From positions 1-32,956 of the forward strand of contig JAHEKH010000019.1 of the NCBI GenBank assembly GCA_024638445.1: DNA of 32,956 nt, given 5' to 3'. Of the stretch, positions 1-8,794 are shown piece by piece. A program made the position numbers and the translations under genes. Every line of letters starts with the position of its first letter. Position 1 is the stretch's first letter. The notes beneath the pieces are model-generated. The model made no database searches. It saw nothing but the letters and a program-made list of their open reading frames with translations, and was not told where the DNA came from. The stretch comes from Gammaproteobacteria bacterium (GTDB taxonomy: Bacteria > Pseudomonadota > Gammaproteobacteria > Steroidobacterales > JABDKV01).

Positions 1-103
1 TTTGGTGACGTCAGATCCTCGGCACCAAAGGGAAGTGCCGGCAGATCTCTCGCCCAATCTCGCAAAAAAGCCCGAGGGATCACGGGCAGCAAGCCGCTCC
101 AAC
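1..103. repeat. Hairpin/REP-like repeat, copy A (cut by window edge)
   Basis: The first 24 bases are identical to bases 160-183 of copy B. They include the 8-bp palindrome TGACGTCA (6-13), followed by an arm (about 25-54) that resembles the right arm of copy B at lower identity. The left arm, if it exists, lies outside the window. The tail (81-103) read on the minus strand resembles the core of gammaproteobacterial REP sequences (TTGGAGCGGCTTGC...). That this is a copy of the same element is seen directly; the REP assignment is by resemblance only. Confidence 0.6.
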
Positions 104-135
104 TGGGGAATCCCCTCGCGCTTGCGACAGCCTTA

Positions 136-262
136 GCGAGAGAGCTGTCGGTGCCTTTCTTTGGTGACGTCAGATCCTCGGCAGCAAAGAAAGGTGCCGA
201 CAGCTCGCTCGCGCAATCCAGGAACAACACCCAAGGGATTCGCCGCTGGAACCCGCTCCTAC
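136..262. repeat. Hairpin/REP-like repeat, copy B
   Basis: Arms 136-163 and 185-212 are inverted repeats: of 28 positions, 25 are Watson-Crick, two are G-T and one is a mismatch. They enclose a 21-base loop (164-184) containing TGACGTCA at 165-172. Weaker symmetry continues outward on both sides. The outer right part, read on the minus strand from about 262, begins GTAGGAGCGGG, like the core of known REP families, and its TAG is the stop codon of the symporter gene. The element therefore sits exactly at the 3' end of that transcript, where REP hairpins commonly act in mRNA end protection or termination. There is no T-tract, so it is not a standard intrinsic terminator. Confidence 0.65.
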
Positions 263-1665
263 GTGCGGCGGCGGCTGCCCAGCGCTGCAACGCCGAGGGC
301 TACCAGGAATGGCACCAGTCTCTCGGCGACGTCCCCCGGCGTCCCAGGCAGGTAATAAAGGAGCACCGTCAACCCGAAGCCGAGCAGCATGCTGGCAGCG
401 ATGTAGCCCTGCCGCACAACCCTCCCCCCGAGCTGCAGCAACAACACCGGCCCGAATGCCGACCCCACCGCGTGCCAGGCAAACAACACCCGGTTGAAGA
501 TCGACTCCGGCACAAACAGCGCAACTACCGCAGCCGCCACACTGAGCACAACCACCACGATACGGCTGCGCAACAGCCCATCCGACTCCGCGTGCCCCCC
601 GGCGATTCGCCAGTCGTGCTGTGCCGACGATGCGGCCACCAGCAGCTGACTATCGGCAGTCGACATGATCGCCGAGAGGACTGCGGCAATCATCACACCG
701 GCAACGACCGGCGGAAACAGCTGATCCGTAAGGACAAAGAAAACATCTTCTCCGCCCGCAATTTCGCTGGCCAACACACGTCCGCACAGGCCCAGCAACA
801 GCATGCCGCTGTAAACAATGACTGCCCAGGCAATAGCGAAAACCCGCGCCTGCCGCAGAGCCTTGTCGTCGCGTAGCGCCATGAAGCGATTGACCACATG
901 GGGCTGCCCGGGATAGCCCATGCCGATGCCGAGCAAACCAACCACGAAGCCGACGGCCGCAATACCGGCGTGCTTGCCGGTTGGCGACAGGGCAGCAACA
1001 TCGGTCGTGTCGGCCAGGCCCGTGACCAGGGCATCGAAACCGCCGACAGCAGCCAGCGCCGTGACCGGCAAGGCGACGGACGTCGCCGCCATCAGCAGCC
1101 CCTGCAGCGTATCGGTGACGCTGACCGCCCAGAAACCGCCCAGCAGCGTATACAGCAGGACGATGGCCGCACCAATGATTATCGAAGTCCGCATCGACAG
1201 CCCGAAGGTGCTGGCAAAGGAGTTTCCGGCAGCCTGGAACTGCGCCGCAACGTAGAGCATAAAAGAGAACAGCACGATTATCGTCGCGATTCGCAGTATC
1301 AGGCCACGCAGTTCGCCCTGGCCGGCGATAAACTCGGGCAAGGTAATCGCGCCGCTGGCGCGAGCCGCGGGCTTGAGGCGCGGCGCTACCCACAGCCAGT
1401 TGACCAGGAAGCCACCCACCGTTGCAGGGAACAGCCACAACGCCGAGATACCGAAGGCGTAGGCAAAACCGCTAACCCCCAGCAATGTCCACGCCGAAGA
1501 TGAGCTCGCCGATGCGCTGATCGCAGCAACCAGCGGACCCAGCCTGCGGCCACCGAGAAAGAAATCGGCGTTATCACGGGTTCGCCGCTGGGCCCACAGG
1601 CCGATAGCGACCAGCGTGATCTTGTACAGGACAAGCGTAAGGAGAATGACCTGGTGTTTCGCCAT
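259..1665 (-). CDS. Sodium:solute symporter (SSS family)
   Basis: This predicted inner-membrane transporter of 468 residues consists almost entirely of hydrophobic helices. Such proteins import a small organic solute with Na+. The N-terminus has the family pattern: a first helix, then a stretch with DNADFFLGGRRLGPL and a small-residue-rich helix (ASASSSSAW). Later helices contain GMGYPGQPHVVNRFMA, typical of the PutP-like branch. The frame is open 15 codons further upstream, but the ATG at 1665 gives the usual short N-terminus. The gene is transcribed away from the 5-oxoprolinase gene, with 57 bp between the two start codons, so a shared control region and a related substrate (5-oxoproline, hydantoin-like or amino-acid compound) are plausible. 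That link is inference, and the substrate cannot be read from the sequence. The stop codon TAG lies at the edge of the REP-like repeat. Confidence 0.9.
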   Translation of the reverse strand: MAKHQVILLTLVLYKITLVAIGLWAQRRTRDNADFFLGGRRLGPLVAAISASASSSSAWTLLGVSGFAYAFGISALWLFPATVGGFLVNWLWVAPRLKPAARASGAITLPEFIAGQGELRGLILRIATIIVLFSFMLYVAAQFQAAGNSFASTFGLSMRTSIIIGAAIVLLYTLLGGFWAVSVTDTLQGLLMAATSVALPVTALAAVGGFDALVTGLADTTDVAALSPTGKHAGIAAVGFVVGLLGIGMGYPGQPHVVNRFMALRDDKALRQARVFAIAWAVIVYSGMLLLGLCGRVLASEIAGGEDVFFVLTDQLFPPVVAGVMIAAVLSAIMSTADSQLLVAASSAQHDWRIAGGHAESDGLLRSRIVVVVLSVAAAVVALFVPESIFNRVLFAWHAVGSAFGPVLLLQLGGRVVRQGYIAASMLLGFGLTVLLYYLPGTPGDVAERLVPFLVALGVAALGSRRRT

Positions 1666-1696
1666 TGCCGGGGACCATAACAGACACTTGATCGGT

Positions 1697-1706
1697 GCGC
1701 ATGCGC
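1697..1706. promoter_or_regulatory. Perfect 10-bp palindrome between divergent genes
   Basis: GCGCATGCGC lies in the 57-bp gap between the symporter and oxoprolinase start codons and could be an operator for both genes. Short GC-only palindromes occur by chance in GC-rich DNA, so this is weak. Confidence 0.2.
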
Positions 1707-1722
1707 GCATTACGGTCAGGCG

Positions 1723-4700
1723 ATGAAGCGGGCGGGCTGGCAGTTCTGGATCGATCGCGGCGGCACGTTTACCGATGTTGTTGCCCGCTCGCCCGACGGC
1801 CGGATCTCATGCCGCAAGCTGCTGTCCGAGGATGCGGCGCGTTACCCGGATGCCGCCGTTTACGCAATTCGCGAGATACTCGGCGACACGCCCATCGACG
1901 AAGTCGCTGCCATCAAGATGGGTACTACGGTAGCCACGAACGCATTGCTGGAACGCTCGGGGCTACCGACCCTGCTGGTGACAACGCGCGGGTTCGCCGA
2001 TGCGCTGCGTATCGGTTACCAGAACCGCCCCGACATCTTTGCCCGGCAAATCGTGCTGCCACAGATGCTTTACCGGTCGGTCGTCGAGGCACAGGAACGA
2101 ATCGGCGCGAACGGTGAGATACTCGAATCGCTCGATGAGACGTCCCTGCGGCAGGAGTTACTGACCGCCATATCATCCGGCATCGATTCGGCGGCAATCG
2201 TTTTCATGCACGCCTGGCGAAACCCCGAACACGAGCAGGCGGCAGCCCGTCTTGCGCGTGAGTGTGGTTTCGGCCAGGTCACTGCCTCGCACGAGGTTGG
2301 CCAGCTCATCCGGCTGGTCGGTCGCGGCGACACCGCGGTGGCCGATGCCTACCTTTCGCCGCTGATACGCCGTTACGTGGGCCAGGTTGGCGCGGCGCTG
2401 GGTCTCGAGCCCGGCGATGAGCGTCTCATGTTCATGCAGAGCAACGGCGGACTCACCGCGGCAAACCGCTTTCGCGGCAAGGACGCGATCCTCTCCGGCC
2501 CGGCTGGAGGTGTCGTGGGCATGGCCCGAACTGCCGCACGGGCCGGACTGGACCGTGTTATTGGCTTCGACATGGGTGGTACGTCTACCGACGTCTCTCT
2601 GTACCAGGGAGAGTACGAACGCGACCTGGATAGCGAAGTGGCCGGGATTCGCATCCGGGCACCCATGCTGAAAATTCATACCGTTGCAGCGGGTGGCGGG
2701 TCGATACTGCGGTTTGCCGACGGCCGCCTGCAGGCCGGACCGGAATCAGCCGGCGCTGACCCGGGGCCAGCCTGTTACCGTCGCGGTGGACCGCTCACGG
2801 TCACCGACGCCAACGTAATACTCGGCCGGGTGCGTGGCGAGTACTTCCCTGCCGTTTTTGGCAACCAGGGCAACCAGGAACTCGACACGGAAATCGTCAG
2901 CGAAAAGTTTTCGCGGCTGGCAGAACTCGTCAGTCGTGAGACCGGTATTCCTACCGACCCGCTATCGGTGGCCAATGGATTCCTGTCTGTTGCCATAGAG
3001 ACCATGGCCAACGCGATCAAGAAAATTTCCACCCGTCGTGGCCACGACCTGGCGCGTTTCGCGCTCAACTGTTTTGGCGGCGCCGGTGGCCAGCACGCCT
3101 GCCGGGTTGCCGATGCCATTGGTATCGAGCAAATTCTCATACACCCACTCGGTGGCGTTCTTTCCGCACTCGGCATGGGGCTGGCCGACATCCGCGCGAT
3201 CCGCCAACGCACGATCGACCGGCCGCTGAGCGAAGACGCCCTGCTCCGGATTCAGCCGGTTACAGAGATACTGTGCTGCGAAGTTGCCGCCGAGTTACAC
3301 GACCAGGGCATCGATGTTGCCCGCCAGCTGACCCGGGTTCGCCTGCTGCTGCGCTACGCCGGCACGGAGACCGCACTGGCACAACCGATTGCGGCGGCAT
3401 CCACACTGCGTGATTCCTTCGAATCGGCACATTGCCGGGTATTCGGATTTGCCACCCCGGACCGGGAAATCGTCATCGACGCAGTGGAGGTCGAGGGCCT
3501 GGGCCGAACGGGCACCGGCGAGATCGGAGCCCGGCCGGAAGGTCCGGCTGTCGGTCCCGTAGCACACCACCCGGTAACGATGGCGGACGGACGTCTCGAT
3601 ACGCCGTTTTTCACGCGGGAGGATCTTTCGGCAGGGCAATGCATCGCCGGCCCGGCGGTCATTACGGAGGCGACCGGGACGACAGTTGTGGAGCCGGGCT
3701 GGAATGCCACTGTCGTCTACCACGGCGAACTGCTGCTCGAGCGCGTCAGGCGCCGCCAACAGACACGCGCGGCAGGCACGACCGTCGACCCGGTACGGCT
3801 CGAGGTCTTCAACAACCTGTTCATGCACATTGCCGAACAAATGGGGGTCGCGCTCGAGAGAACCGCGCAATCGGTCAACATTCGCGAGCGCCTCGATTTT
3901 TCCTGCGCCGTGTTCGATGCCGGCGGCAACCTGGTCGCGAACGCCCCACACATGCCGGTGCACCTTGGCTCGATGGGTGACAGCGTGCGCGCGGTAACCC
4001 GCGCCCACGGTGACAGCCTCGTCCCCGGGGACAGCTACGCTATCAATTCGCCCTATGCCGGTGGCACTCATCTTCCTGACATCACGGTCGTCACACCGGT
4101 GTTTGACGGCAGCGGTGAACAGGTGCTTGGCTTTGTCGCGGCCCGCGGTCACCATGCCGATGTCGGCGGCATGACGCCCGGGTCGATGCCGCCGGGAAGC
4201 CGCCACATCGATGAAGAGGGCGTTCTGTTCGACAGCCTGCTGGTGGTGCGTAACGGGCGACTACGCGAAAACGCAATTCGGCAACAGCTGTCGGCCACGC
4301 GCTGGCCGGCACGCAATCCGGAGCAGAACCTCGCCGACCTGAAGGCCCAGGTTGCCGCCAACGAGCGTGGTATCGCAGAGCTGCGCAACGCGATGAATCA
4401 CTATGGCGAGAAAACCGTGCTGGCCTACATGGGCCATGTGCAGGACAACGCCGAGGAATCCGTTCGCCGGGCCATCGGTGCGTTGAATGACGGGCAGTTC
4501 GCCTACGCGCTCGACAACGGGCTCGTGATAAAGGTGTCTATCAGCATCGACCGGGAGAACCGAAGCGCATCTGTCGACTTCTCCGGCACTTCGCCGCAAA
4601 GCGATGGCAACTTCAATGCCCCGTTGCCTGTCTGCCGCGCCGCAGTGCTCTACGTGTTCCGGACCCTCGTCGATGAGCCCATCCCGATGAACGAGGGATG

Positions 4701-5316
4701 CCTGCGTCCTATTTCCCTGCACGTGCCCGCCGGCAGCCTGCTCGACCCCGTGTGGCCGGCAGCGGTGGTAGCCGGCAACGTCGAAACCTCGCAATGCATC
4801 GTGGACACACTCTATGGCGCACTGGGCGTCATGGCGGCCGCCCAGGGAACGATGAACAATCTCACCTTCGGCAACGAACAGCACCAGTACTACGAGACAA
4901 TCTGCGGCGGCAGCGGCGCTGGCCCCGATTTCGATGGCGCGTCGGCCGTGCACAGCCACATGACCAATTCCAGGCTGACGGACCCGGAAATACTGGAATC
5001 GCGTTACCCGGTAAGGGTCATGCGTTTTGCAATCCGGCGTGGATCCGGTGGCAAGGGGGCGTCGCATGGTGGAGACGGCGTGGTCCGGGAAATTGCGTTC
5101 CTGGAGCCGGCCACGGTGTCGATCCTGTCGAATCACCGCACCGTCGCACCATTCGGCTTACAGGGCGGAGCCCCCGGGTTGACCGGCGCTAACGCCCTGC
5201 GGCGAAGCGACGGCAGCATCGTCAGCCTCGGCGCCACCGGCACCGCCACGGTCGAACCGGGCGATGCTGTCGTTATCGAAACGCCTGGCGGCGGTGGCTA
5301 CGGCAAGCCGCGCTAG
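1723..5316 (+). CDS. 5-oxoprolinase / hydantoinase, HyuA-HyuB fusion
   Basis: This 1197-residue ATP-dependent amidohydrolase has the full length usual for 5-oxoprolinase. In that family it opens the 5-oxoproline ring to glutamate. The HyuA-like, actin-fold part carries DRGGTFTDV at residues 11-19, [13 protein letters not shown] near 66, [14 protein letters not shown] and [12 protein letters not shown] from about 282, and [13 protein letters not shown]. The HyuB-like part begins near residue 687 and carries [30 protein letters not shown] and [19 protein letters not shown]. In many bacteria HyuA and HyuB are separate; the single-chain form is that of eukaryotic OPLAH and some bacterial oxoprolinases. 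Hydantoinase activity on another cyclic amide cannot be excluded. The divergent neighbour is a transporter. The last four bases, CTAG, are shared with the end of the convergent citrate synthase gene. Confidence 0.93.
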   Translation: MKRAGWQFWIDRGGTFTDVVARSPDGRISCRKLLSEDAARYPDAAVYAIREILGDTPIDEVAAIKMGTTVATNALLERSGLPTLLVTTRGFADALRIGYQNRPDIFARQIVLPQMLYRSVVEAQERIGANGEILESLDETSLRQELLTAISSGIDSAAIVFMHAWRNPEHEQAAARLARECGFGQVTASHEVGQLIRLVGRGDTAVADAYLSPLIRRYVGQVGAALGLEPGDERLMFMQSNGGLTAANRFRGKDAILSGPAGGVVGMARTAARAGLDRVIGFDMGGTSTDVSLYQGEYERDLDSEVAGIRIRAPMLKIHTVAAGGGSILRFADGRLQAGPESAGADPGPACYRRGGPLTVTDANVILGRVRGEYFPAVFGNQGNQELDTEIVSEKFSRLAELVSRETGIPTDPLSVANGFLSVAIETMANAIKKISTRRGHDLARFALNCFGGAGGQHACRVADAIGIEQILIHPLGGVLSALGMGLADIRAIRQRTIDRPLSEDALLRIQPVTEILCCEVAAELHDQGIDVARQLTRVRLLLRYAGTETALAQPIAAASTLRDSFESAHCRVFGFATPDREIVIDAVEVEGLGRTGTGEIGARPEGPAVGPVAHHPVTMADGRLDTPFFTREDLSAGQCIAGPAVITEATGTTVVEPGWNATVVYHGELLLERVRRRQQTRAAGTTVDPVRLEVFNNLFMHIAEQMGVALERTAQSVNIRERLDFSCAVFDAGGNLVANAPHMPVHLGSMGDSVRAVTRAHGDSLVPGDSYAINSPYAGGTHLPDITVVTPVFDGSGEQVLGFVAARGHHADVGGMTPGSMPPGSRHIDEEGVLFDSLLVVRNGRLRENAIRQQLSATRWPARNPEQNLADLKAQVAANERGIAELRNAMNHYGEKTVLAYMGHVQDNAEESVRRAIGALNDGQFAYALDNGLVIKVSISIDRENRSASVDFSGTSPQSDGNFNAPLPVCRAAVLYVFRTLVDEPIPMNEGCLRPISLHVPAGSLLDPVWPAAVVAGNVETSQCIVDTLYGALGVMAAAQGTMNNLTFGNEQHQYYETICGGSGAGPDFDGASAVHSHMTNSRLTDPEILESRYPVRVMRFAIRRGSGGKGASHGGDGVVREIAFLEPATVSILSNHRTVAPFGLQGGAPGLTGANALRRSDGSIVSLGATGTATVEPGDAVVIETPGGGGYGKPR

Positions 5317-6602
5317 CGGCTCTCGATCGGCGGGACGTCGCGCCGGGCAGCGCCAGTGTAAAGCTGGCGCGGACGGCCGATGACCATTTTTGGATCGGAG
5401 ACCATTTCCATCCAGTGCGAAATCCAGCCCACCGTGCGGCCAATCGCAAACAGCACCGTAAACATTTCGTAGGGAAACCCGAGCGCCTGGTAAATGATGC
5501 CGGAATAGAAATCGACGTTGGGATAAAGCTTGCGGGAGACAAAGTAGTCATCCTTGAGCGCGATTTCTTCCAGCCGCAACGCCAGCTCCATCCGCGGATC
5601 GTCACCGTAATCCTGCAGCACCCGGTGCGCCATTTTCTTGATGATCTTGGCGCGTGGGTCGAAGTTCTTGTAAACGCGATGACCAAAACCCATGAGCCGG
5701 AACGGATCGTTCTTGTCCTTGGCCCGGGCAACGAACTTGTCGATATTGTCGACACTGCCGATCTCGTCGAGCATACGCAGAACCGCCTCGTTCGCCCCGC
5801 CATGGGCGGGCCCCCAGAGGCTGGCGGTACCGGCAGCAATTGCTCCAAACGGGTTGGTCTGCGATGAACCGGCCAGCCGAACGGTCGAGGTCGACGCATT
5901 TTGCTCATGGTCGGCATGCAGCAGGAAGAGCACGTCCAGCGCCTGCTCGGCAACCGGGTCGGGCTCGTAGGGCTCGGTCGGCCGGCCCCACATCATGTAG
6001 AGGAAGTTGCCGGTGTAGCTCAGGTCATTGCGTGGGTAAAGAACCGGCTCCCCGATCGAATGCTTGTAGGTTGCCGCCGCAATCGTCGGAATCTTGGCGA
6101 TCAGGCGATGCGCGGTGGTCATGCGCTGCTCGGGATCGTTGAGGTTCAGCGAATCGTGGTAGAACGCGGACAGCGAGCCAATGACACCCGTCATCATCGC
6201 CATCGGGTGAGCGTCGTAGCGGAAACCGCTCAGGAAAGTCCGCAGGCCTTCGTTGATCATCGTGTGATAACGAATCTCGTCGACGAAGGTGTCTTTCTCG
6301 TCCTTGTTGGGAAGGTCGCCGTGCAGCAGCAGGTAACAGACCTCGAGGAAGCTGCAGTGCTCGGCCAGCTGTTCGATCGGGTAGCCACGGTACATCAGCT
6401 CACCTTTCGCTCCGTCGAGGTAGGTGATTGTGCTCTCGCAACTCGCGGTGGCCTTGAAACCGGGATCAAAGGTAAAACAGCCCAATTCCTTGTTGAGACT
6501 ACGCACGTCGAGCACGGGAGCGCCCGCGGTTCCTTCCAGCAGCGGCAGCTCGATGCTCTTGCCTGTCGAGTTGTCCGTCAGCGTGATGGTCCTGTTTCCC
6601 AT
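5313..6602 (-). CDS. gltA: Type II citrate synthase
   Basis: This 429-residue enzyme condenses oxaloacetate and acetyl-CoA into citrate, the entry step of the TCA cycle. Its length matches hexameric GltA of Gram-negative bacteria. The catalytic set is present: His267 in GPAHGGANE, His308 in [15 protein letters not shown], and Asp364 in [23 protein letters not shown] is also conserved. The N-terminal beta domain of the NADH-sensitive type II enzymes is present, so inhibition by NADH is likely from family knowledge. The start ATG is preceded by AAAAGG at about nine bases. The 274-bp region upstream (6603-6876) holds its promoter, but no convincing -35/-10 pair was recognised. The 3' end overlaps the oxoprolinase gene by four bases. 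Confidence 0.98.
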   Translation of the reverse strand: MGNRTITLTDNSTGKSIELPLLEGTAGAPVLDVRSLNKELGCFTFDPGFKATASCESTITYLDGAKGELMYRGYPIEQLAEHCSFLEVCYLLLHGDLPNKDEKDTFVDEIRYHTMINEGLRTFLSGFRYDAHPMAMMTGVIGSLSAFYHDSLNLNDPEQRMTTAHRLIAKIPTIAAATYKHSIGEPVLYPRNDLSYTGNFLYMMWGRPTEPYEPDPVAEQALDVLFLLHADHEQNASTSTVRLAGSSQTNPFGAIAAGTASLWGPAHGGANEAVLRMLDEIGSVDNIDKFVARAKDKNDPFRLMGFGHRVYKNFDPRAKIIKKMAHRVLQDYGDDPRMELALRLEEIALKDDYFVSRKLYPNVDFYSGIIYQALGFPYEMFTVLFAIGRTVGWISHWMEMVSDPKMVIGRPRQLYTGAARRDVPPIESR

Positions 6603-6876
6603 TTAAATCAACCTTTTCGAAGTCAGCGGGTGCCGGCGCGCGGCGCCGAGACGGCCGACAATGATAAACAAGCTTCCCTGAATCCGGAAATCGGACCCGG
6701 CCAGGAGGTCGCCGCCCCGGCTATTTTCCGGTGAATGTGGCTCTTTCTGCAGGTATTTTGCGGCCAGCGCGCGAGATCCGGGCGCAGCGGTACTGATAGA
6801 TCGCGGGCAGTCGCGTCAGACGGTCACAGACCGTAGATAGCTGCACCCGAGGGCGCATCGCCGGGAGGGGCGTTGA

Positions 6877-7533
6877 TTATGCGACAGCCGCGCCCGCGCT
6901 GTTGCGCACGACAATGCCACCGTCGGCATCGTAGATGAACCCGTCGGCCTGTAGTGTCTTCAGCACCCGGCACACCATTTCGCGCGAACAGCCCACGAGG
7001 CGTGCCAGCTGCGGCCGCGTCACTTCGACCCGGCGGCCGTCCGCTACCGGTTGCGCATCGGGCTCGTTGCACAGGTCGAGCAAGGCATGAGCCACGCGGC
7101 CTGTAACGTCGACGAACGCGAGGTCGGCAACCTTCGTATCTGTGTTGAACAGACGCAGCGCCATCTGGGTGGCTATTTCGACGACCAGGCCGGGATTCTG
7201 GCTGCTCAGTTCGTGGAACCGGCGATAGCTCATTTCCGCGATCACGCAATCGGTTCGCGCGCGCACCCAGGCGCTGCGGGCCGCCTGAGCCGCATTGAAG
7301 AAAGCCATTTCGCCAAAGAAATGTCCGTTATTGAGATAGGCCAGCACCATGTCGTGTCCGGCCTCGTCCTGGATCACGACTTCGACCGAACCGTCGACGA
7401 GATAAAAAAGCGATTCAGGGGTTTCGTTGACCTTGATCAACAGGGCACCGGCACTGATTTCGCGGGTGCGGCAGTGCGCGAGAAACCGATCCAGCACCTG
7501 GCTGTCAACCCGGTCGCCGGGTGGGCTTTTCAC
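6877..7533 (-). CDS. crp: cAMP receptor protein (CRP/Vfr-type regulator)
   Basis: This 218-residue Crp/Fnr-family regulator is alignable by eye with E. coli CRP along its whole length. The cyclic-nucleotide pocket is recognisable: GEMAFF with Glu75 and RSAWVRART with Arg86 and Ser87, equivalents of CRP Glu72, Arg82 and Ser83. The C-helix pair Thr127-Ser128 reads Thr131-Asp132 here. The helix-turn-helix ends GCSREMVCRVLKTL, with Arg184, Glu185 and Arg189 at the CRP DNA-contact positions. The same TGTGA-N6-TCACA sites are therefore expected. There is no Fe-S cysteine cluster as in FNR. The start is GTG, preceded by a strong CAGGAG, and lies 12 bases after the stop of a small upstream gene, so the two are co-transcribed. 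The Asp substitution may alter nucleotide affinity (inference). Confidence 0.93.
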   Translation of the reverse strand: MKSPPGDRVDSQVLDRFLAHCRTREISAGALLIKVNETPESLFYLVDGSVEVVIQDEAGHDMVLAYLNNGHFFGEMAFFNAAQAARSAWVRARTDCVIAEMSYRRFHELSSQNPGLVVEIATQMALRLFNTDTKVADLAFVDVTGRVAHALLDLCNEPDAQPVADGRRVEVTRPQLARLVGCSREMVCRVLKTLQADGFIYDADGGIVVRNSAGAAVA

Positions 7534-7545
7534 GTCAGTCTCCTG

Positions 7546-7743
7546 TCAATGAACTCGCGACCATTGGAGCACCGTGAGGTCATCGACCTCGACCTCGAGA
7601 TTGTCGGCCAGCATCCGCCGCACATCCTGGTCCTCGAATTCGGTCTCGGAATAGCGCATCACCTCAACCACTCCGCTGAACTCGGTGTAACCTTCGACGC
7701 TGCCATCCATGAGCAGGAAATGTGTGTAATACTTTTCCTCCAT
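7546..7743 (-). CDS. Small acidic protein of unknown function, upstream of crp
   Basis: This 65-residue protein is rich in Glu and Asp (for example YSETEFEDQDVRR and NLEVEVDDL), with no signal peptide or membrane segment. I do not recognise the family. The ATG at 7743 was chosen because GGTAGG lies a few bases upstream; the frame stays open for 28 further codons but those look unlike a protein N-terminus. The stop codon sits just before the ribosome-binding site of crp, so the genes form an operon and may be translationally linked. The position suggests a role near CRP or simple co-expression; nothing in the sequence settles it. Reality of the gene is supported by the tight spacing and the ribosome-binding site. 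Confidence 0.65.
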   Translation of the reverse strand: MEEKYYTHFLLMDGSVEGYTEFSGVVEVMRYSETEFEDQDVRRMLADNLEVEVDDLTVLQWSRVH

Positions 7744-7828
7744 ATGGCACAACCTACCGAAAACGCGCTGAACGCACTGTGAACAGGCGCGCAGAATCCT
7801 GTTTTCGCTGGAATTTTGACGGATCAAC

Positions 7829-7844
7829 TGAGACCCGGATCACA
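7829..7844. promoter_or_regulatory. Candidate CRP site, crp operon / histone-deacetylase gene
   Basis: TGAGACCCGGATCACA matches TGTGA-N6-TCACA at nine of ten positions, with further matches in the flanks. It lies between the divergent genes, about 93 bp upstream of the small-protein start and 18 bp before the deacetylase start. The placement suggests autoregulation of crp and possible repression of the deacetylase gene. No good -10 hexamer was found at class II distance. Confidence 0.45.
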
Positions 7845-7861
7845 CTGGAAAACCGACAACC

Positions 7862-8794
7862 GTGACCACGGCCCTCTACCGCCATGCCTTATGTCGCCTT
7901 CACGATGCCGGCCGGGGCCACCCGGAAAATCCCGGCAGGATCGAAGCGATAGAGGATTGGCTCGACTCCGGTGGATTGCTGGACCGACTGCAGCAGCGGG
8001 AACCACCGGCAGCCAGCCGCGAACAGCTGGCGAGAATTCACGACCCGGCCTACATCGATCGGATTTTTTCCCTGTCACCGGCCAGTGGCCTCGCGCATCT
8101 CGATGGCGATACCGCCATGAACCCGCACACGCTGCAGAGCTCGCTGCTCGCGGCGGGAGCGAATATCGATGCGACCGATCGCGTCCTCGCCGGTAATGCA
8201 GATAACGCGTTTTGCTGTGTGCGACCCCCCGGACATCACGCTGAATTCGCACGTGCCATGGGATTTTGCCTGTTTGGCAGCGTTGCCGTCGGGGCCGCCC
8301 ACGCGCTGGAACACCATGGCCTGGACAAGGTCGCAATACTCGACTTCGATGTTCACCACGGCAACGGCACCGAAAACCTGTTTCGCCATGACCCGCGGGT
8401 GCTGTTCTGCTCGAGCTTCCAGCACCCCTTCTACCCCTACCCCAGCCTCGACGACGTGCCGGCGCATATCATTCACACGCCATTGTCGGCAGGCAGCGGC
8501 AGCGAGGCATTTCGCGAGGCGATCACCGAGCAGTGGCTGCCGGCGCTTGCTGCGCACAAGCCGCAAATGATCTTCGTATCGGCGGGTTTCGATGCCCATC
8601 GCGATGACCCGCTGGGCGGCCTGCTGCTCGAGGACGAAGACTTTGCCTGGATTACCCGGCTCATTGCTGAAATGGCTGGCCGGTACTGCAACGGGCGCCT
8701 GGTCTCCAGCCTCGAGGGCGGTTATGACTACGCTTCCCTGGCGCGTTGCGTCGCACTCCATATCAACGAGTTATTGCGTCCACCGGCGTCATGA
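7862..8794 (+). CDS. Histone-deacetylase-family zinc amidohydrolase
   Basis: This 310-residue arginase/deacetylase-fold enzyme belongs to the bacterial class II HDAC-like group. These enzymes hydrolyse acetyl-lysine, acetylpolyamines or related amides; the substrate here is unknown. Key elements are RPPGHHAE with the His125-His126 dyad, LDFDVHHGNGT with zinc ligands Asp163 and His165, AGFDAHRDDPLGG with zinc ligand Asp244, and EGGYDY with Tyr288 in the transition-state position. All catalytic residues are therefore present. The length is usual for single-domain bacterial members and there is no signal peptide, so it is cytoplasmic. The start is GTG; the ribosome-binding site is weak. The last codons overlap the next gene as ATGA, so the two are translationally coupled. 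Confidence 0.93.
   Translation: MTTALYRHALCRLHDAGRGHPENPGRIEAIEDWLDSGGLLDRLQQREPPAASREQLARIHDPAYIDRIFSLSPASGLAHLDGDTAMNPHTLQSSLLAAGANIDATDRVLAGNADNAFCCVRPPGHHAEFARAMGFCLFGSVAVGAAHALEHHGLDKVAILDFDVHHGNGTENLFRHDPRVLFCSSFQHPFYPYPSLDDVPAHIIHTPLSAGSGSEAFREAITEQWLPALAAHKPQMIFVSAGFDAHRDDPLGGLLLEDEDFAWITRLIAEMAGRYCNGRLVSSLEGGYDYASLARCVALHINELLRPPAS

Noticed and set aside
3295-5136. Long minus-strand frames opposite the oxoprolinase gene
   Set aside because: The plus-strand product has family motifs throughout; the antisense products have none.
5901-6734. 277-codon plus-strand frame opposite citrate synthase
   Set aside because: It is a shadow of gltA, whose catalytic residues are intact; no ribosome-binding site or motif supports it.
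6820-6834. ACGGTC-ACA-GACCGT hairpin after crp, considered as a terminator
   Set aside because: The stem is only six bp and no T-tract follows in the crp direction. The rest of 6603-6876 shows no gene.
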